A stretch of DNA of 55,119 bases from NCBI RefSeq assembly GCF_026283965.1, contig NZ_JAPDPD010000029.1, positions 1-55,119 of the forward strand. Reading direction: 5' to 3'. The first letter of the stretch is position 1. Each line of letters opens with the position of its first letter. The notes under the pieces are model-generated. The model did no database searches. It was not told the DNA's origin and saw only the letters and a program-made list of their open reading frames with translations. The DNA comes from Dyella subtropica. GTDB lineage: Bacteria; Pseudomonadota; Gammaproteobacteria; Xanthomonadales; Rhodanobacteraceae. Positions 26,330-34,420 of this stretch are shown here, one piece after another. The translations under genes and the position numbers were made by a program.

Positions 26330-26557
26330 TTAGAAGACAGACATCCAGTCGTGATCTTCTAGGTAGGCAATGAAGTCATCGATGGCTTCAGGTGAAAGAT
26401 CGAATCGAGTTCGATATCCACCTTTGGGATGTTGCTCAACGATCTCGACGTGGCTCGTTCCCGGGGCGGATGCCAAGAGCTGAAAAAGCTCGGACCGTTC
26501 CGCTTCTGTGTGAGGGGTCGGACTTCGCCGTCGCATTAGCCGGTGGCCTTGCCGCAT
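26330..26557 (-). CDS. 75-residue hypothetical protein (array 1)
   Basis: The frame starts at an ATG with AAGGA 6 nt upstream. The basic start (MRQGHRLMRRRS) is followed by a small alpha/beta domain with HVEIVEQHPKGGYRTRFDL and a C-terminal acidic helix, EAIDDFIAYLEDHDW. The family is not recognised. The hairpin follows 16 nt after the stop. Confidence 0.6.
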   Translation of the reverse strand: MRQGHRLMRRRSPTPHTEAERSELFQLLASAPGTSHVEIVEQHPKGGYRTRFDLSPEAIDDFIAYLEDHDWMSVF

Positions 26558-26615
26558 CTGTTTTCCTTCGAATCAATGTCCGCTCTGGGTCGAAAGCGGA
26601 CATCAAGACCAACGC

Positions 26616-26918
26616 TTAGAGCTCTTCAAATTCACCCGTTTCGGCGACATAGAAGCGCGCGCTCAACCGATTGCACAGCTGTCGCAGAACGGCCCGCTCC
26701 TCGTCTCCCCATACGCCGCTAACGGTGATGGCGCGTGGGTCGGCGCTCTCCTCAGGGCCTTCGATATTGGCTGTAAGCATCAGGTGTTCCGTGCCTGACA
26801 TGAGCTCCGCGACAATGCTTTCCACGACTTGCCTTTGTCCAAGCGGAGCCGGCACCCAGTCCTGGCTTAACGACCCCGCATTTGCGTCCGCTCGCACGAT
26901 GATTCCAATGCTGCTCAT
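26616..26918 (-). CDS. Hypothetical alpha/beta protein (array 1)
   Basis: A 100-residue protein starting MSSIGIIVRADANAGSLSQDW, with GGGAGGGG just before the ATG. The two-layer pattern (IVRAD; LMLTANIEGPEE; AITVSGVWGDEER) followed by a helix and SARFYVAETGEFEEL looks like a small alpha/beta immunity-like fold. I cannot name the family. The hairpin follows 13 nt after the stop. Confidence 0.65.
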   Translation of the reverse strand: MSSIGIIVRADANAGSLSQDWVPAPLGQRQVVESIVAELMSGTEHLMLTANIEGPEESADPRAITVSGVWGDEERAVLRQLCNRLSARFYVAETGEFEEL

Positions 26919-26976
26919 TCACCCCTCCCTGTCAGAAAGTGTCCGCTATGGGTCGGAAGCGGACATTTTTACCCCG

Positions 26977-27420
26977 TCACCAAGGGATCAGGGGTACGAG
27001 TAGCACGAATGCAAAATACGCGACAGGCGCGGACAAGAGCCCCAGCCCAAAACGCGCCAACTTGCCCGCAGGCCTTCGAACGAACGACATCGCTAATCCA
27101 CCCAGCGCCGCCGCCACATAAACGGCGAAAGTCATCACCCACATCGCGAAGAACGCGAAGATGTCCAACTGCCCTCCGGATACCAGGCAGCTGATCGTGA
27201 CCGCAACGTACAAACACAGCGCAGGAAATACCGCCCCGAGGACCACGATTGCTCGCGGCGTCGCCTTTGGGTTGAGAGCCATCAGAACGATCAGCGCGAG
27301 TGGAAGGCCCAACTCAACGGCGATAGCGCCAACATTCATCTGCGTTTCGGTCACTCTGCCCTCCTCGGTAACTTTGAACCTGCGCTTTGGTCCGCGTGGG
27401 GTCGAGAGCGGGCGATTCAT
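26977..27420 (-). CDS. Four-helix membrane protein, second gene of a coupled pair (array 1)
   Basis: A 147-residue protein from MNRPLSTPRGPKRR, whose ATG overlaps the stop of the preceding gene as ATGA, indicating translational coupling. Hydrophobic segments are near residues 33-50, 58-80, 86-110 and 125-146; the N-terminus is basic and soluble. The family is unknown. The pair forms the only clearly bicistronic unit of array 1. The hairpin follows 11 nt after the stop. Confidence 0.65.
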   Translation of the reverse strand: MNRPLSTPRGPKRRFKVTEEGRVTETQMNVGAIAVELGLPLALIVLMALNPKATPRAIVVLGAVFPALCLYVAVTISCLVSGGQLDIFAFFAMWVMTFAVYVAAALGGLAMSFVRRPAGKLARFGLGLLSAPVAYFAFVLLVPLIPW

Positions 27421-27716
27421 ACGCCCCTGCACAGCATAAGTGCAGTGAAAGAAGACACGCCAAATTGGACAACAGCGTAGAACGCGATGGCGCCGGCGAG
27501 CCCAAGTGAATCCAAGGCGCGCACCATCAAGGCTCTCGCCAACAAGATGAGGACAGATAGAGCAGATATCGCAACAGATGAAAGCAGGATGTAAAAGCCA
27601 GTGTTGCTACACGGGGAGGCCGCAATGATCCAGCCGAAGCCGACGACGAACACAGCGATAGAAGCAAAGATGAACTGCTTTGCCAGCCTTTTAAGCAGAT
27701 TTGGCACCCCTTCCAT
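27417..27716 (-). CDS. Three-helix membrane protein, first gene of a coupled pair (array 1)
   Basis: A 99-residue protein, MEGVPNLLKRLAKQF, with hydrophobic segments at about residues 15-33, 40-62 and 72-95. AAGGACAA precedes the ATG. It overlaps the next membrane protein gene by ATGA, and the two have similar size and topology, so they may form a complex. No family is recognised. Confidence 0.65.
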   Translation of the reverse strand: MEGVPNLLKRLAKQFIFASIAVFVVGFGWIIAASPCSNTGFYILLSSVAISALSVLILLARALMVRALDSLGLAGAIAFYAVVQFGVSSFTALMLCRGV

Positions 27717-27804
27717 TTGTCCTTGCTCCTTGTTAGACGTCCGCTATGGGTCGGAAGCAAACATTCTTAGCTTGCTCAGTCCTGGCTCGAGCGACAAGAC
27801 CCGG

Positions 27805-28236
27805 TTAGGCGATCAGTGAGCGAATCTCAGGCTCATGCCGCTTCACAAAACCTCGAAGCCATACATTCGAATCGTCTTCAACGGAAGCAATCCATAGATC
27901 AAGCCCCCGCATCTTTGTGAGATCGGGCCAATGTTCAACACCTAGCCGATACTTGTCGACATACCCGGGCGGACCAAATCTGGCCAGGGCCTCGAGCATC
28001 GCCGCACTTCTTGGTCCTCCAATCACTTCGAAGTACGTCCATGAGCCCGATCGAATGCTCTGCGAAAACCAACTCAACACCTCTAGGAAGGTGAACGCCT
28101 CGAGCGGAAGCGCATACGTGGGATGAGACGGATCGCAACGAGGGGCGCTAAGGAGCAAACCTTGCAGGTCAAGCAGCGCTTGAAAATCGGCAGGAGCTAA
28201 GAGCCGGACAATGTAACCATCAGAAAAGCGCCCCAT
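27805..28236 (-). CDS. Hypothetical protein, weakly DMP19/DUF4375-like (array 1)
   Basis: A 143-residue protein from MGRFSDGYIVRLL, chosen because AAGGGGGAC lies at good spacing; longer frames run through a hairpin repeat. The middle, LEVLSWFSQSIRSGSWTYFEVIGG followed by a helix with MLEALARFG, vaguely recalls the DMP19-like pattern (a WF...NGGF..YF segment and an A...G helix). The assignment is weak. The hairpin follows 41 nt after the stop. Confidence 0.55.
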   Translation of the reverse strand: MGRFSDGYIVRLLAPADFQALLDLQGLLLSAPRCDPSHPTYALPLEAFTFLEVLSWFSQSIRSGSWTYFEVIGGPRSAAMLEALARFGPPGYVDKYRLGVEHWPDLTKMRGLDLWIASVEDDSNVWLRGFVKRHEPEIRSLIA

Positions 28237-28336
28237 CCTTAGTCCCCCTTGATGATTCGTCATGACGGGTCTTGATTGCGTCGATATTGCCCAATGTCCG
28301 CTCCGGGTCGGAAGCGGTTCCTTTTCTGAAACCTTG

Positions 28337-28675
28337 CTAGCCAAACCGAGCCAACAAGGCCGAACAAGACTTGGACCCGAGGTTATTCGCCCATTTTTCA
28401 TACTTCGCCATATCCGGTTCCAATTCCTGCACAGCTCTTTCTGACCACAGATGGCGCGTCATTTGCGTAGGCAGGTTGTCTGTTTCGGAACTGATGACGA
28501 CAAAGACCCGGAAATCTTCATCAAACTCTCTGACGCCACCAAGGCTGGATCGCAGGCCAACGATCTGCGGTGCCGCCTCCAAATAGGAGCATTGACCATC
28601 GAGGACGCTGCGGAGCAGCACGGTCAATTGCTGCCGCGCCAACTGCTCCTGCTCATTCAAAGATTGCCTGTCCAC
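28337..28675 (-). CDS. Hypothetical mostly helical protein (array 1)
   Basis: I place the start at a GTG (28675, reading VDRQSLNEQEQLARQQ), preceded by CCGGAGAG, because the only upstream ATG (28732) lies within a hairpin repeat and would translate the repeat. The 112-residue product is helical with a DEDFRVFVVISSETDNL strand in the middle. The family is not recognised. The hairpin follows 16 nt after the stop. Confidence 0.6.
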   Translation of the reverse strand: MDRQSLNEQEQLARQQLTVLLRSVLDGQCSYLEAAPQIVGLRSSLGGVREFDEDFRVFVVISSETDNLPTQMTRHLWSERAVQELEPDMAKYEKWANNLGSKSCSALLARFG

Positions 28676-28753
28676 GAAAATCTCTCCGGCCTGTACATCG
28701 GATAAGGTCCACTCTGGGTCGGAAGCAGGCATCAGTGATGTACACCAATTGCC

Positions 28754-29101
28754 TTAGACGACCGGCCCATAGGTCTCGCCTTCTTCGCCACGGACTATGG
28801 CACCGAGAGCGCGTGCTAGCGAGAATGCGACCTTAGAAACCAGGTCGTTTGAATTCTCTATGTCACGCGCATTGAACGTGACGCGCCCTTTACGCCAACG
28901 GAAGACGTTCACCCATCGGCCATCCAACTCGATTGCCGCATCACCTTCGGCGCCCCGGACCGCGATCGACTCTCCGGTCTTCGGATTCGTGCTGATCGTG
29001 TCGATTGAACCGCAGCGCAGTAATGGACTGGCCTCGACGACACAGCGCCACTCCTCAATCGTGAGCGCCGGCTCGCGCTCCAAGCTCAGTTCGTAAGCCA
29101 T
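28754..29101 (-). CDS. Hypothetical beta-rich protein (array 1, outermost full cassette)
   Basis: A 115-residue protein starting MAYELSLEREPALTIEEW, with GGGGAGAGGG before the ATG. It contains alternating strands (ESIAVRGAEGDAAIELDGRW and NVFRWRKGRVTFNA) and a closing helix, DLVSKVAFSLARALGAIV. This compact two-layer fold is typical of immunity-like proteins, but no family is recognised. The hairpin follows 22 nt after the stop. Confidence 0.65.
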   Translation of the reverse strand: MAYELSLEREPALTIEEWRCVVEASPLLRCGSIDTISTNPKTGESIAVRGAEGDAAIELDGRWVNVFRWRKGRVTFNARDIENSNDLVSKVAFSLARALGAIVRGEEGETYGPVV

Positions 29102-29270
29102 TCCCTCTCCCCTTGACCCATATCATCAGGGTCTTTCTAAGGTCCGCTCTGAGTCGGAAGCAGACCTCGCTCACACGCAAATAAACCATGTGTCACGCAC
29201 AGCGAATGTCCATACGGGACCGTGGGTGACTGTCACGCAGCCATCTGGTGGTGACGCACGCTGTGCTTTC

Positions 29271-29726
29271 TTACTGCGGCAAGATGGGTGAGTTGACGGA
29301 GAAGCCAAGGAGCCGCCACTGTCCGTCTTCCTGAATTAGATTAATAATCAAATCAGCTTTGCCGTTCTGAAATTCGGCTGTCTCCCTGTACGTCGCACTG
29401 ATGACCTTGCCCGTACCGGTATTTACCGCGACGTGTGCCTGGCCCTTCGGCTCCCCCAGGGTCTTCAACGTTCCGAGCTTGGATAGCTTTGCGAAATATT
29501 GTTCGGCCTGGCCTGGATTCTTTTTGAGGATATCTACCAGCTTGGGCGATGACCGCTTCGCCAGTTCGTCTAGCGACCACGTGGTGACAATGGGCTTCAC
29601 GTTCGCCTCAACGTATGCCTTGCTGGATGCGTCGAGGCCATTGCCGTGGTAGATGCCAATAAAGACGGCCACGATGAGTATGAGCACCAGGAAGATCCCG
29701 CCAAGGATCGAGAGTACTTTCTTCAT
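29271..29726 (-). CDS. Membrane-anchored periplasmic protein, DUF4019-like
   Basis: A 151-residue protein with an N-terminal anchor or signal (residues 4-26, LSILGGIFLVLILIVAVF) and a periplasmic domain that ends ADLIINLIQEDGQWRLLGFSV. The closing pattern (strand, then G.W.L.GF) is that of small NTF2-like or DUF4019 lipoprotein-type proteins. It is the first gene upstream of array 1; a hairpin copy lies 104 nt after its stop, further than in the other cassettes, so its membership is doubtful. Confidence 0.7.
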   Translation of the reverse strand: MKKVLSILGGIFLVLILIVAVFIGIYHGNGLDASSKAYVEANVKPIVTTWSLDELAKRSSPKLVDILKKNPGQAEQYFAKLSKLGTLKTLGEPKGQAHVAVNTGTGKVISATYRETAEFQNGKADLIINLIQEDGQWRLLGFSVNSPILPQ

Positions 29727-29850
29727 AAAATTCCCTTTGAACTTCAGTACGAACTTCGACGATGGATCGGCTCCTGCTTCAGCCGTGATTGTGGCGACTT
29801 TTCAAATCAATAGTTGGGTGCGTCGAGTAAGGAGGGAGCCGGCTCCTAAC

Positions 29851-29870
29851 AGGCTGTTGAGAAACAGCCT
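29851..29870. repeat. Perfect hairpin AGGCTGTT/AACAGCCT
   Basis: Eight-base perfect arms with a GAGA tetraloop in the 213-bp gap between two genes. The context AACAGGCTGTTGAGAAA resembles the ends of some insertion sequences, but no transposase remnant is nearby. Nothing else is seen in this gap. Confidence 0.5.
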
Positions 29871-29939
29871 GATAGTGCGGGCCAGGGTATAGATCAGATG
29901 GCCCCCCGCCCGGCAATGGTTAGCGCCGAGAGCTGAGCC

Positions 29940-30740
29940 CTACAAACCGCCTTCAAATCGCCGCGGCTGATAGCTCTTGCCGTTCCAGCTGAAACGCGCG
30001 GTCTTGCCCGGCGCCGCCTTGGACTTGGCGCGCACCAGCACGTCGTAGTGACCGTTAGTGATGTGCGGACTGAATGACAGCGCGTAGTGCTGCTCCGTCA
30101 TGTTCGCCGCATCGCAGGCGTCCTGTTGCGCGTCGGTCGGTGGTTTGCCCTGCCCTGCTTTGCCCTTCGCGCACTCGGCGGCCTCATCCCTGTCGTACCC
30201 GCTGCTATCGGTGAGCGCGGTGAAGATGGGCGTCACCGCACCATCGGCGTAGCGATACAGGCTGAGCACTTCCTGCGTGTCGCTGTGCGCGGTCGAGGTA
30301 TAGGAGTTGCTGAAGCGCACGCCGAAGGCGGTCTCCTGGTCGCTGATGCGGTAGGGAATCAGGTCCAGCGTCAGCGACGGATTCCACAGGATCGGACCAA
30401 GTTCGATCCGTTCGCTGCGATCACCGGCGAGCAGATGGAAGCCCTGGTCGTCACGACTAAGGACGCCGGCCCATACCTGGGCCTGACTGTCGTTGCCAGA
30501 GGGCTGGACCAATACGGCCACCACCCACAGCGCCCCCGCCTTCACCGGGCCATGCGTCCAAGTGGCCAACGCGATGCCCTTGACGCTGTCCGCCTTTGGC
30601 GGGCTCTTGCCAACCAGGACCTCCAACGCGGCCTGCTGCGCTTCGTCGTCCACGACATCGGCGGCGAATGCGGCGGATGCGCCTAGCGCACCGAAGGCCA
30701 GCAAGCCCCCCAGAAGCATCCGCATTGAAAACCTGACCAT
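29940..30740 (-). CDS. Secreted hypothetical protein
   Basis: A 266-residue precursor from MVRFSMRMLLGG (the upstream frame begins with TTG and is not needed). The signal peptide (about residues 1-26, ending AFAA) indicates export. The mature protein is beta-rich and has a Cys pair region CAKGKAGQ...QQDACDAAN, then KTARFSWNGKSYQPRRF at the end. The family occurs as 'PA domain-less' hypothetical proteins of xanthomonads; the function is unknown. Confidence 0.65.
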   Translation of the reverse strand: MVRFSMRMLLGGLLAFGALGASAAFAADVVDDEAQQAALEVLVGKSPPKADSVKGIALATWTHGPVKAGALWVVAVLVQPSGNDSQAQVWAGVLSRDDQGFHLLAGDRSERIELGPILWNPSLTLDLIPYRISDQETAFGVRFSNSYTSTAHSDTQEVLSLYRYADGAVTPIFTALTDSSGYDRDEAAECAKGKAGQGKPPTDAQQDACDAANMTEQHYALSFSPHITNGHYDVLVRAKSKAAPGKTARFSWNGKSYQPRRFEGGL

Positions 30741-30854
30741 GTTGCATTCCTTGCTGTTGGGCACCGTCGCCAAGGGCGCGGAGCATATGAGGACGGGGTA
30801 GTTAAGCAGAGTCCAGCTTTAACCGCCGCCATTCCCGGCGGTTTGCCTGGCCCG

Positions 30855-31244
30855 CTAGCTACGCAGCCTCTCCATAGCAATGGAAGACACCTGGAAACCG
30901 AGCTTTGCGAAGAAGGCTTCCGCACCTTCTCGGCCTGCACGAAGAACCCATGTGATATGGGGGTTGTCACCCGTAATGTGCTGAACCAGCCCTCGACCAA
31001 CACCTTGACGCCGGTGTGCGGACGATACGACCAACATGGAGAGATACCCGTTGGATATGCCATCGGTAATCGCCCGGGCAAAGCCAATGATCTGTCGATC
31101 TACGACAGCGACCGCTGTCCGCTGCGAGTTGGCCAGAAGCAGCGCGAACTGTTCAGCGTCCCCCACCCGGTGAGCCCACCCGTTGGCGCAGAGAAATTGT
31201 CGAACCGGTTCGACTTCTTGCAGCTGGATATCGCGAATAAGCAT
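30855..31244 (-). CDS. GNAT-family N-acetyltransferase
   Basis: A 129-residue acetyltransferase. Acetyl-CoA binding motif A is visible as LSMLVVSSAHRRQGVGRGLV (the R/Q-x-x-G-x-G/R loop), after the YLSM strand. A typical end, AEAFFAKLGFQ, follows. The start at the ATG 31244 is chosen because the longer frame would begin with TTG. The substrate is unknown; it may be a small metabolite or the N-terminus of a protein. Not linked to neighbours. Confidence 0.85.
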   Translation of the reverse strand: MLIRDIQLQEVEPVRQFLCANGWAHRVGDAEQFALLLANSQRTAVAVVDRQIIGFARAITDGISNGYLSMLVVSSAHRRQGVGRGLVQHITGDNPHITWVLRAGREGAEAFFAKLGFQVSSIAMERLRS

Positions 31245-31328
31245 GGAATTCAAATAGGCAACTTTTGACGATGCCTATATCTTCACAACTTCAGCTTCGA
31301 ACGGCCAGCACGACCTGCCATACCTTTG

Positions 31329-31360
31329 CGGCAACGACCGGCTGAATCCGCGGTCGAAGC
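31329..31360. mobile_element. Solo IS30-like end with half of a hairpin repeat
   Basis: GCAACGACCGGCTGAATCCG, the outer end of the IS30-type element at the right edge of the window, is followed by CGGTCGAAGC, resembling the right half of the array hairpin repeat. This is probably the scar of a former insertion. The rest of the 31254-31550 gap shows nothing assignable. Confidence 0.6.
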
Positions 31361-31550
31361 CGGGCTACCGAGTTCAGTACATCGCCCTCCCGACATCAAC
31401 GCCTTCGGTGAAGCCGAAAGACCGCCTCCCAACAGACATGACTTCTGTCCTACGCGACTGAAGTGCCACGCGCGCTATAAGTGCGATTCGGGGTGATCAG
31501 AACGAGGCGCCATCGCGCACGACGACCACCCCTTGGGGAGTAAAGACGGC

Positions 31551-33863
31551 ATGACTCGATTGAAGACACGGCCGCTTCTGGCAGCAGCCTGCCTGATCGC
31601 AACGTTTGGCAGTGGCATGGCGACGGCTAAGGAAGGTCATGACGACGGCGGCATGCTTGGGTTCACACCTGGCGGTGCGAACGATCAGCTAAGGCTGGAA
31701 CAGCGCTTTGACGCGCAACTGGATCCTGCCGACCAGCGCGCGTGGCTCAAGCAGCTGTCGTCCGAACCCAACCAGGTGGGCTCGCCGCATGACAAGGCCA
31801 ACGCCGAGTTCATGCTGGCCAGGTTCCGCGAGTGGGGTTGGGACGCGCATATCGAGACCTTCGGCGTGCTGTATCCCACGCCCAAAAAGGTGGCGCTGGA
31901 ACTGCTCGGCCCACATCCCTACACCGCCACGCTGAGCGAACCGGCCGTGGCCGGCGACGCCACATCAGGCATCAAGGACAACGTACTGCCGCCTTACAAC
32001 GTCTACGGCGGTGACGGTGATGTCACCGCGGCGCTGGTCTACGTGAACTACGGTATGCCGGACGACTACAAGGAGCTGGCACGGCGCGGTATCGACGTGC
32101 GCGGCAAGATCGTCATCGCACGCTACGGCGATGGCTGGCGCGGACTGAAGCCCAAGCTCGCGCAGGAGCACGGCGCCATCGGCTGCCTGATCTACTCGGA
32201 CCCGCGCGACGATGGTTACGCCCAGGGCGATACCTATCCGGAAGGTGGCTGGCGTCCGGCCGATGCCGTGCAGCGCGGCTCGGTGGCGGATATGCAGCAG
32301 TATCCGGGTGACCCGTTGACGCCGGGTATTGGCTCAACGCCGGACGCCAAGCGGCTGGCGCTCAAAGACGCGAAATCGATTTTGAAGATCCCGGTGCTGC
32401 CGATCTCCTATGCGGATGCCACGCCGTTGCTGCAGTCGCTGACGGGGCCCGTTGCGCCGTCTGGTTGGCGCGGTTCGCTGCCGCTGACGTATCACGTCGG
32501 GCCAAGCTCGGCTCCGGTGCATCTGACCGTGCAGTCGGATTGGGGACAGAAGCCCATCTATGACGTGATTGCCACGCTCAAAGGTTCCACCGAGCCCGAC
32601 CAATGGATCGTGCGCGGCAACCATCACGACGGCTGGGTATTCGGCGCATGGGACCCGCTCTCCGGCAATGTCGCGCTCATGGCCGAGGCCAAAGCCATCG
32701 GCGCGCTCTACAAAGAAGGTTGGCGGCCAAAGCGTACGCTGGTCTACGCCAGCTGGGACGGCGAAGAGCCGGGCCTGCTCGGTTCGACCGAATGGGCCGA
32801 GACGCACGCCACGGAGTTGCAACAGAAGGCCGTGCTGTATCTCAACTCCGACACCAACGGCCGCGGCTTGCTGAATGCCGAAGGTAGCCACTCGCTGCAG
32901 CATCTGGTCAACCAGGTGGCGGGTGGCGTCATCGATCCGGAAACCAAGGTCAGCGTGCGCGAACGCATGCGCGCACGCGCGCTGGTGGATGGCTTTGGCA
33001 AGGAGGCCAAACCTGAGACCAACGAGATCGCCAAGGTGGCCGCGCAGGGCGGCGATGTGCCGATCGGAGCGCTGGGCTCGGGTTCCGACTACAGCGCATT
33101 CCTGGAACACCTGGGTATTGCCTCGCTCGACGTCAGCTTCGGCGGTGAAGACGACAACGCCGGCATCTACCACTCGCGCTACGACTCGTTCGATCACTAC
33201 GTACGCTTTGGCGATACCACGTTCGAGTACGGCGTCGCCTTGTCCAAGGTTGCCGGCCACATCGTGCTGCGCACCGCCGATGCCAACGTAGTGCCGCTGC
33301 GCTTCAGCGATTTCAGCGACACGCTGGATCGCTACGTGGGTGAAGTCCACAAGCTGGTCGACGACACGCGCAAGGCCACCCAACAGCAACACCAGTTGCT
33401 TGACCAGCACGCGTTCGCGCTTGTTTCCGACCCCACCCGACCGATCGCGCCGCCGGCCCGCGACTCTGACGTGCCCGATATCCATCTCGCACCGCTCGAT
33501 CAGGCCGCCAAGCAGCTCAAGCAGAGCGCGCAAGCGTACGACGCCGCCTACAACGAACGCGCTGCCGCCGGCCTCAACCTGTCTGAAGCACAACAGCGCC
33601 AGCTGAACGCGCTGATGGGGCAGATGGAGCAGGCGCTGAGCGATCCCGCCGGCCTGCCCGAGCGCCCATGGTTCAAGCACATGATCTATGCGCCAGGCAT
33701 GTTGACCGGCTACGGAGTAAAGACCGTGCCAGGTGTGCGCGAAGCACTCGAAGCGCGCCGCTGGAACGAGGCCAATCAGTACGCGACGGTCACCGCCAAG
33801 GTCCTCGACCGCTATCGCGTACAACTCGACCAATTGACTGCGTTGTTGAAGAAGCCGTCGTAA
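31551..33863 (+). CDS. Secreted M28 peptidase, glutamate carboxypeptidase II-like
   Basis: A 770-residue precursor starting MTRLKTRPLLAAACLI, with GGGGAG upstream; the signal peptide ends near residue 27 (ATAKEG). Layout as in PSMA/GCPII: an N-terminal PA domain, the M28 catalytic domain in the middle and a C-terminal transferrin-receptor-like dimerisation domain. The zinc ligands can be read: His in GNHHDGW, Asp in AWDPLSGN, the Glu-Glu pair of DGEEPGLLGS, Asp in NSDTNGRG and His in YHSRYDSFDHY. It probably removes C-terminal residues from peptides in the periplasm. Confidence 0.92.
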   Translation: MTRLKTRPLLAAACLIATFGSGMATAKEGHDDGGMLGFTPGGANDQLRLEQRFDAQLDPADQRAWLKQLSSEPNQVGSPHDKANAEFMLARFREWGWDAHIETFGVLYPTPKKVALELLGPHPYTATLSEPAVAGDATSGIKDNVLPPYNVYGGDGDVTAALVYVNYGMPDDYKELARRGIDVRGKIVIARYGDGWRGLKPKLAQEHGAIGCLIYSDPRDDGYAQGDTYPEGGWRPADAVQRGSVADMQQYPGDPLTPGIGSTPDAKRLALKDAKSILKIPVLPISYADATPLLQSLTGPVAPSGWRGSLPLTYHVGPSSAPVHLTVQSDWGQKPIYDVIATLKGSTEPDQWIVRGNHHDGWVFGAWDPLSGNVALMAEAKAIGALYKEGWRPKRTLVYASWDGEEPGLLGSTEWAETHATELQQKAVLYLNSDTNGRGLLNAEGSHSLQHLVNQVAGGVIDPETKVSVRERMRARALVDGFGKEAKPETNEIAKVAAQGGDVPIGALGSGSDYSAFLEHLGIASLDVSFGGEDDNAGIYHSRYDSFDHYVRFGDTTFEYGVALSKVAGHIVLRTADANVVPLRFSDFSDTLDRYVGEVHKLVDDTRKATQQQHQLLDQHAFALVSDPTRPIAPPARDSDVPDIHLAPLDQAAKQLKQSAQAYDAAYNERAAAGLNLSEAQQRQLNALMGQMEQALSDPAGLPERPWFKHMIYAPGMLTGYGVKTVPGVREALEARRWNEANQYATVTAKVLDRYRVQLDQLTALLKKPS

Positions 33864-33950
33864 TGCACCGGCTTACCTAGATTGAGCACGGATAGCCGAA
33901 CCGTAGGTAGAACCCGCCGTTTGATTTGTCACTGATGAGAAGGGAGTTTC

Positions 33951-34346
33951 ATGAAAAGCATCGAGCACTTCGAGACCCTTAGCCACCCACGCCGCGTGGG
34001 TTTCTCCGTGCGCGCCGTGGCCGTGGCAGTCGCTATGGGTCTCTGCAGCACCGCAGCGGTCACTACCGCGCACGCGCAAGAGACCACTGCATCCATTTTC
34101 GGCCAGGCGCCTGCAGGCGCCACCATCACGGTGCACAGCACCACCGGCGTCCGCCGTCATGCCACTGCGAATGCCAAGGGCCACTACACCGTCAAACCGC
34201 TACCTCTAAGCATCTACACGGTGACTCTGGAGAAGGATGGGAAAATCGTCGACACACGCGCAAACATTCCACTGAAGGTGAGTGGGGGCGCGGAGGTTGA
34301 TTTTGCTTGTCCCAACGACCAATGCGCGGCACCTGAAGGCGGTTGA
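33951..34346 (+). CDS. Truncated Oar-like TonB-receptor N-terminus (carboxypeptidase-regulatory domain)
   Basis: A 131-residue secreted protein. After a long signal peptide (ending AHAQ) comes a carboxypeptidase-regulatory-like domain: APAGATITVHSTTGVRRHATANAKGHYTVKPLP, then the strand pattern YTVTLEKDGKIVDTRANIPLKVSGGAEVDF. In the Oar family this domain precedes the plug and beta-barrel of a large TonB-dependent receptor. Here the frame stops where the plug would begin (CPNDQCAAPEGG). It is either a remnant of a receptor or a free-standing small protein; AGAAGGG precedes the ATG, so it is probably translated. Confidence 0.65.
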   Translation: MKSIEHFETLSHPRRVGFSVRAVAVAVAMGLCSTAAVTTAHAQETTASIFGQAPAGATITVHSTTGVRRHATANAKGHYTVKPLPLSIYTVTLEKDGKIVDTRANIPLKVSGGAEVDFACPNDQCAAPEGG

Positions 34347-34420
34347 TCGGACACGCGGCGCGGAATCGCCGACAACTCACAGCCTCAACTGAAATCTAGA
34401 ACTGTTCACGGAAAATCATC

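Larger units (their letters stand above)
22521..29166 (-). repeat. Array 1: 16 copies of a 26-bp directional hairpin repeat between small genes
   Basis: Each copy reads TGTCCGCT, a 10-nt loop usually xxGGGTCGGA, then AGCGGACA on the plus strand, so GACCC reads on the coding (minus) strand in every copy. Copies: 22521-22546, 22953-23059 (split by an insertion), 23442-23467, 23915-23940, 24304-24325 (4 nt shorter), 24651-24676, 24899-24924, 25271-25296, 25916-25941, 26288-26313, 26577-26602, 26940-26965, 27738-27763, 28295-28320, 28706-28731 and 29141-29166. Each lies 0-41 nt after the stop codon of one cassette gene (104 nt for the outermost) and about 20-80 nt before the start of the next. 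Arms vary by one to three bases. No poly-T follows, so they are not ordinary terminators. Confidence 0.93.

Noticed and set aside
28676-28732. ATG start for the cassette gene at 28337
   Set aside because: This ATG lies in the hairpin repeat and would translate it; a GTG with GGAGAG at good spacing is inside the unit.
22521-29166. Classical integron attC sites
   Set aside because: The repeats are about 26 bp, and I find no consistent RYYYAAC/GTTRRRY core pair around them; ACCTAAC appears near the first copy only, twice in the same direction. No IntI-like gene is in the window.
22521-29166. CRISPR array
   Set aside because: Repeat spacing varies from about 250 to 800 bp and the spacers are genes, not uniform short spacers; no cas genes.
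32334-33833. 499-codon minus-strand frame
   Set aside because: Antisense shadow of the M28 peptidase.
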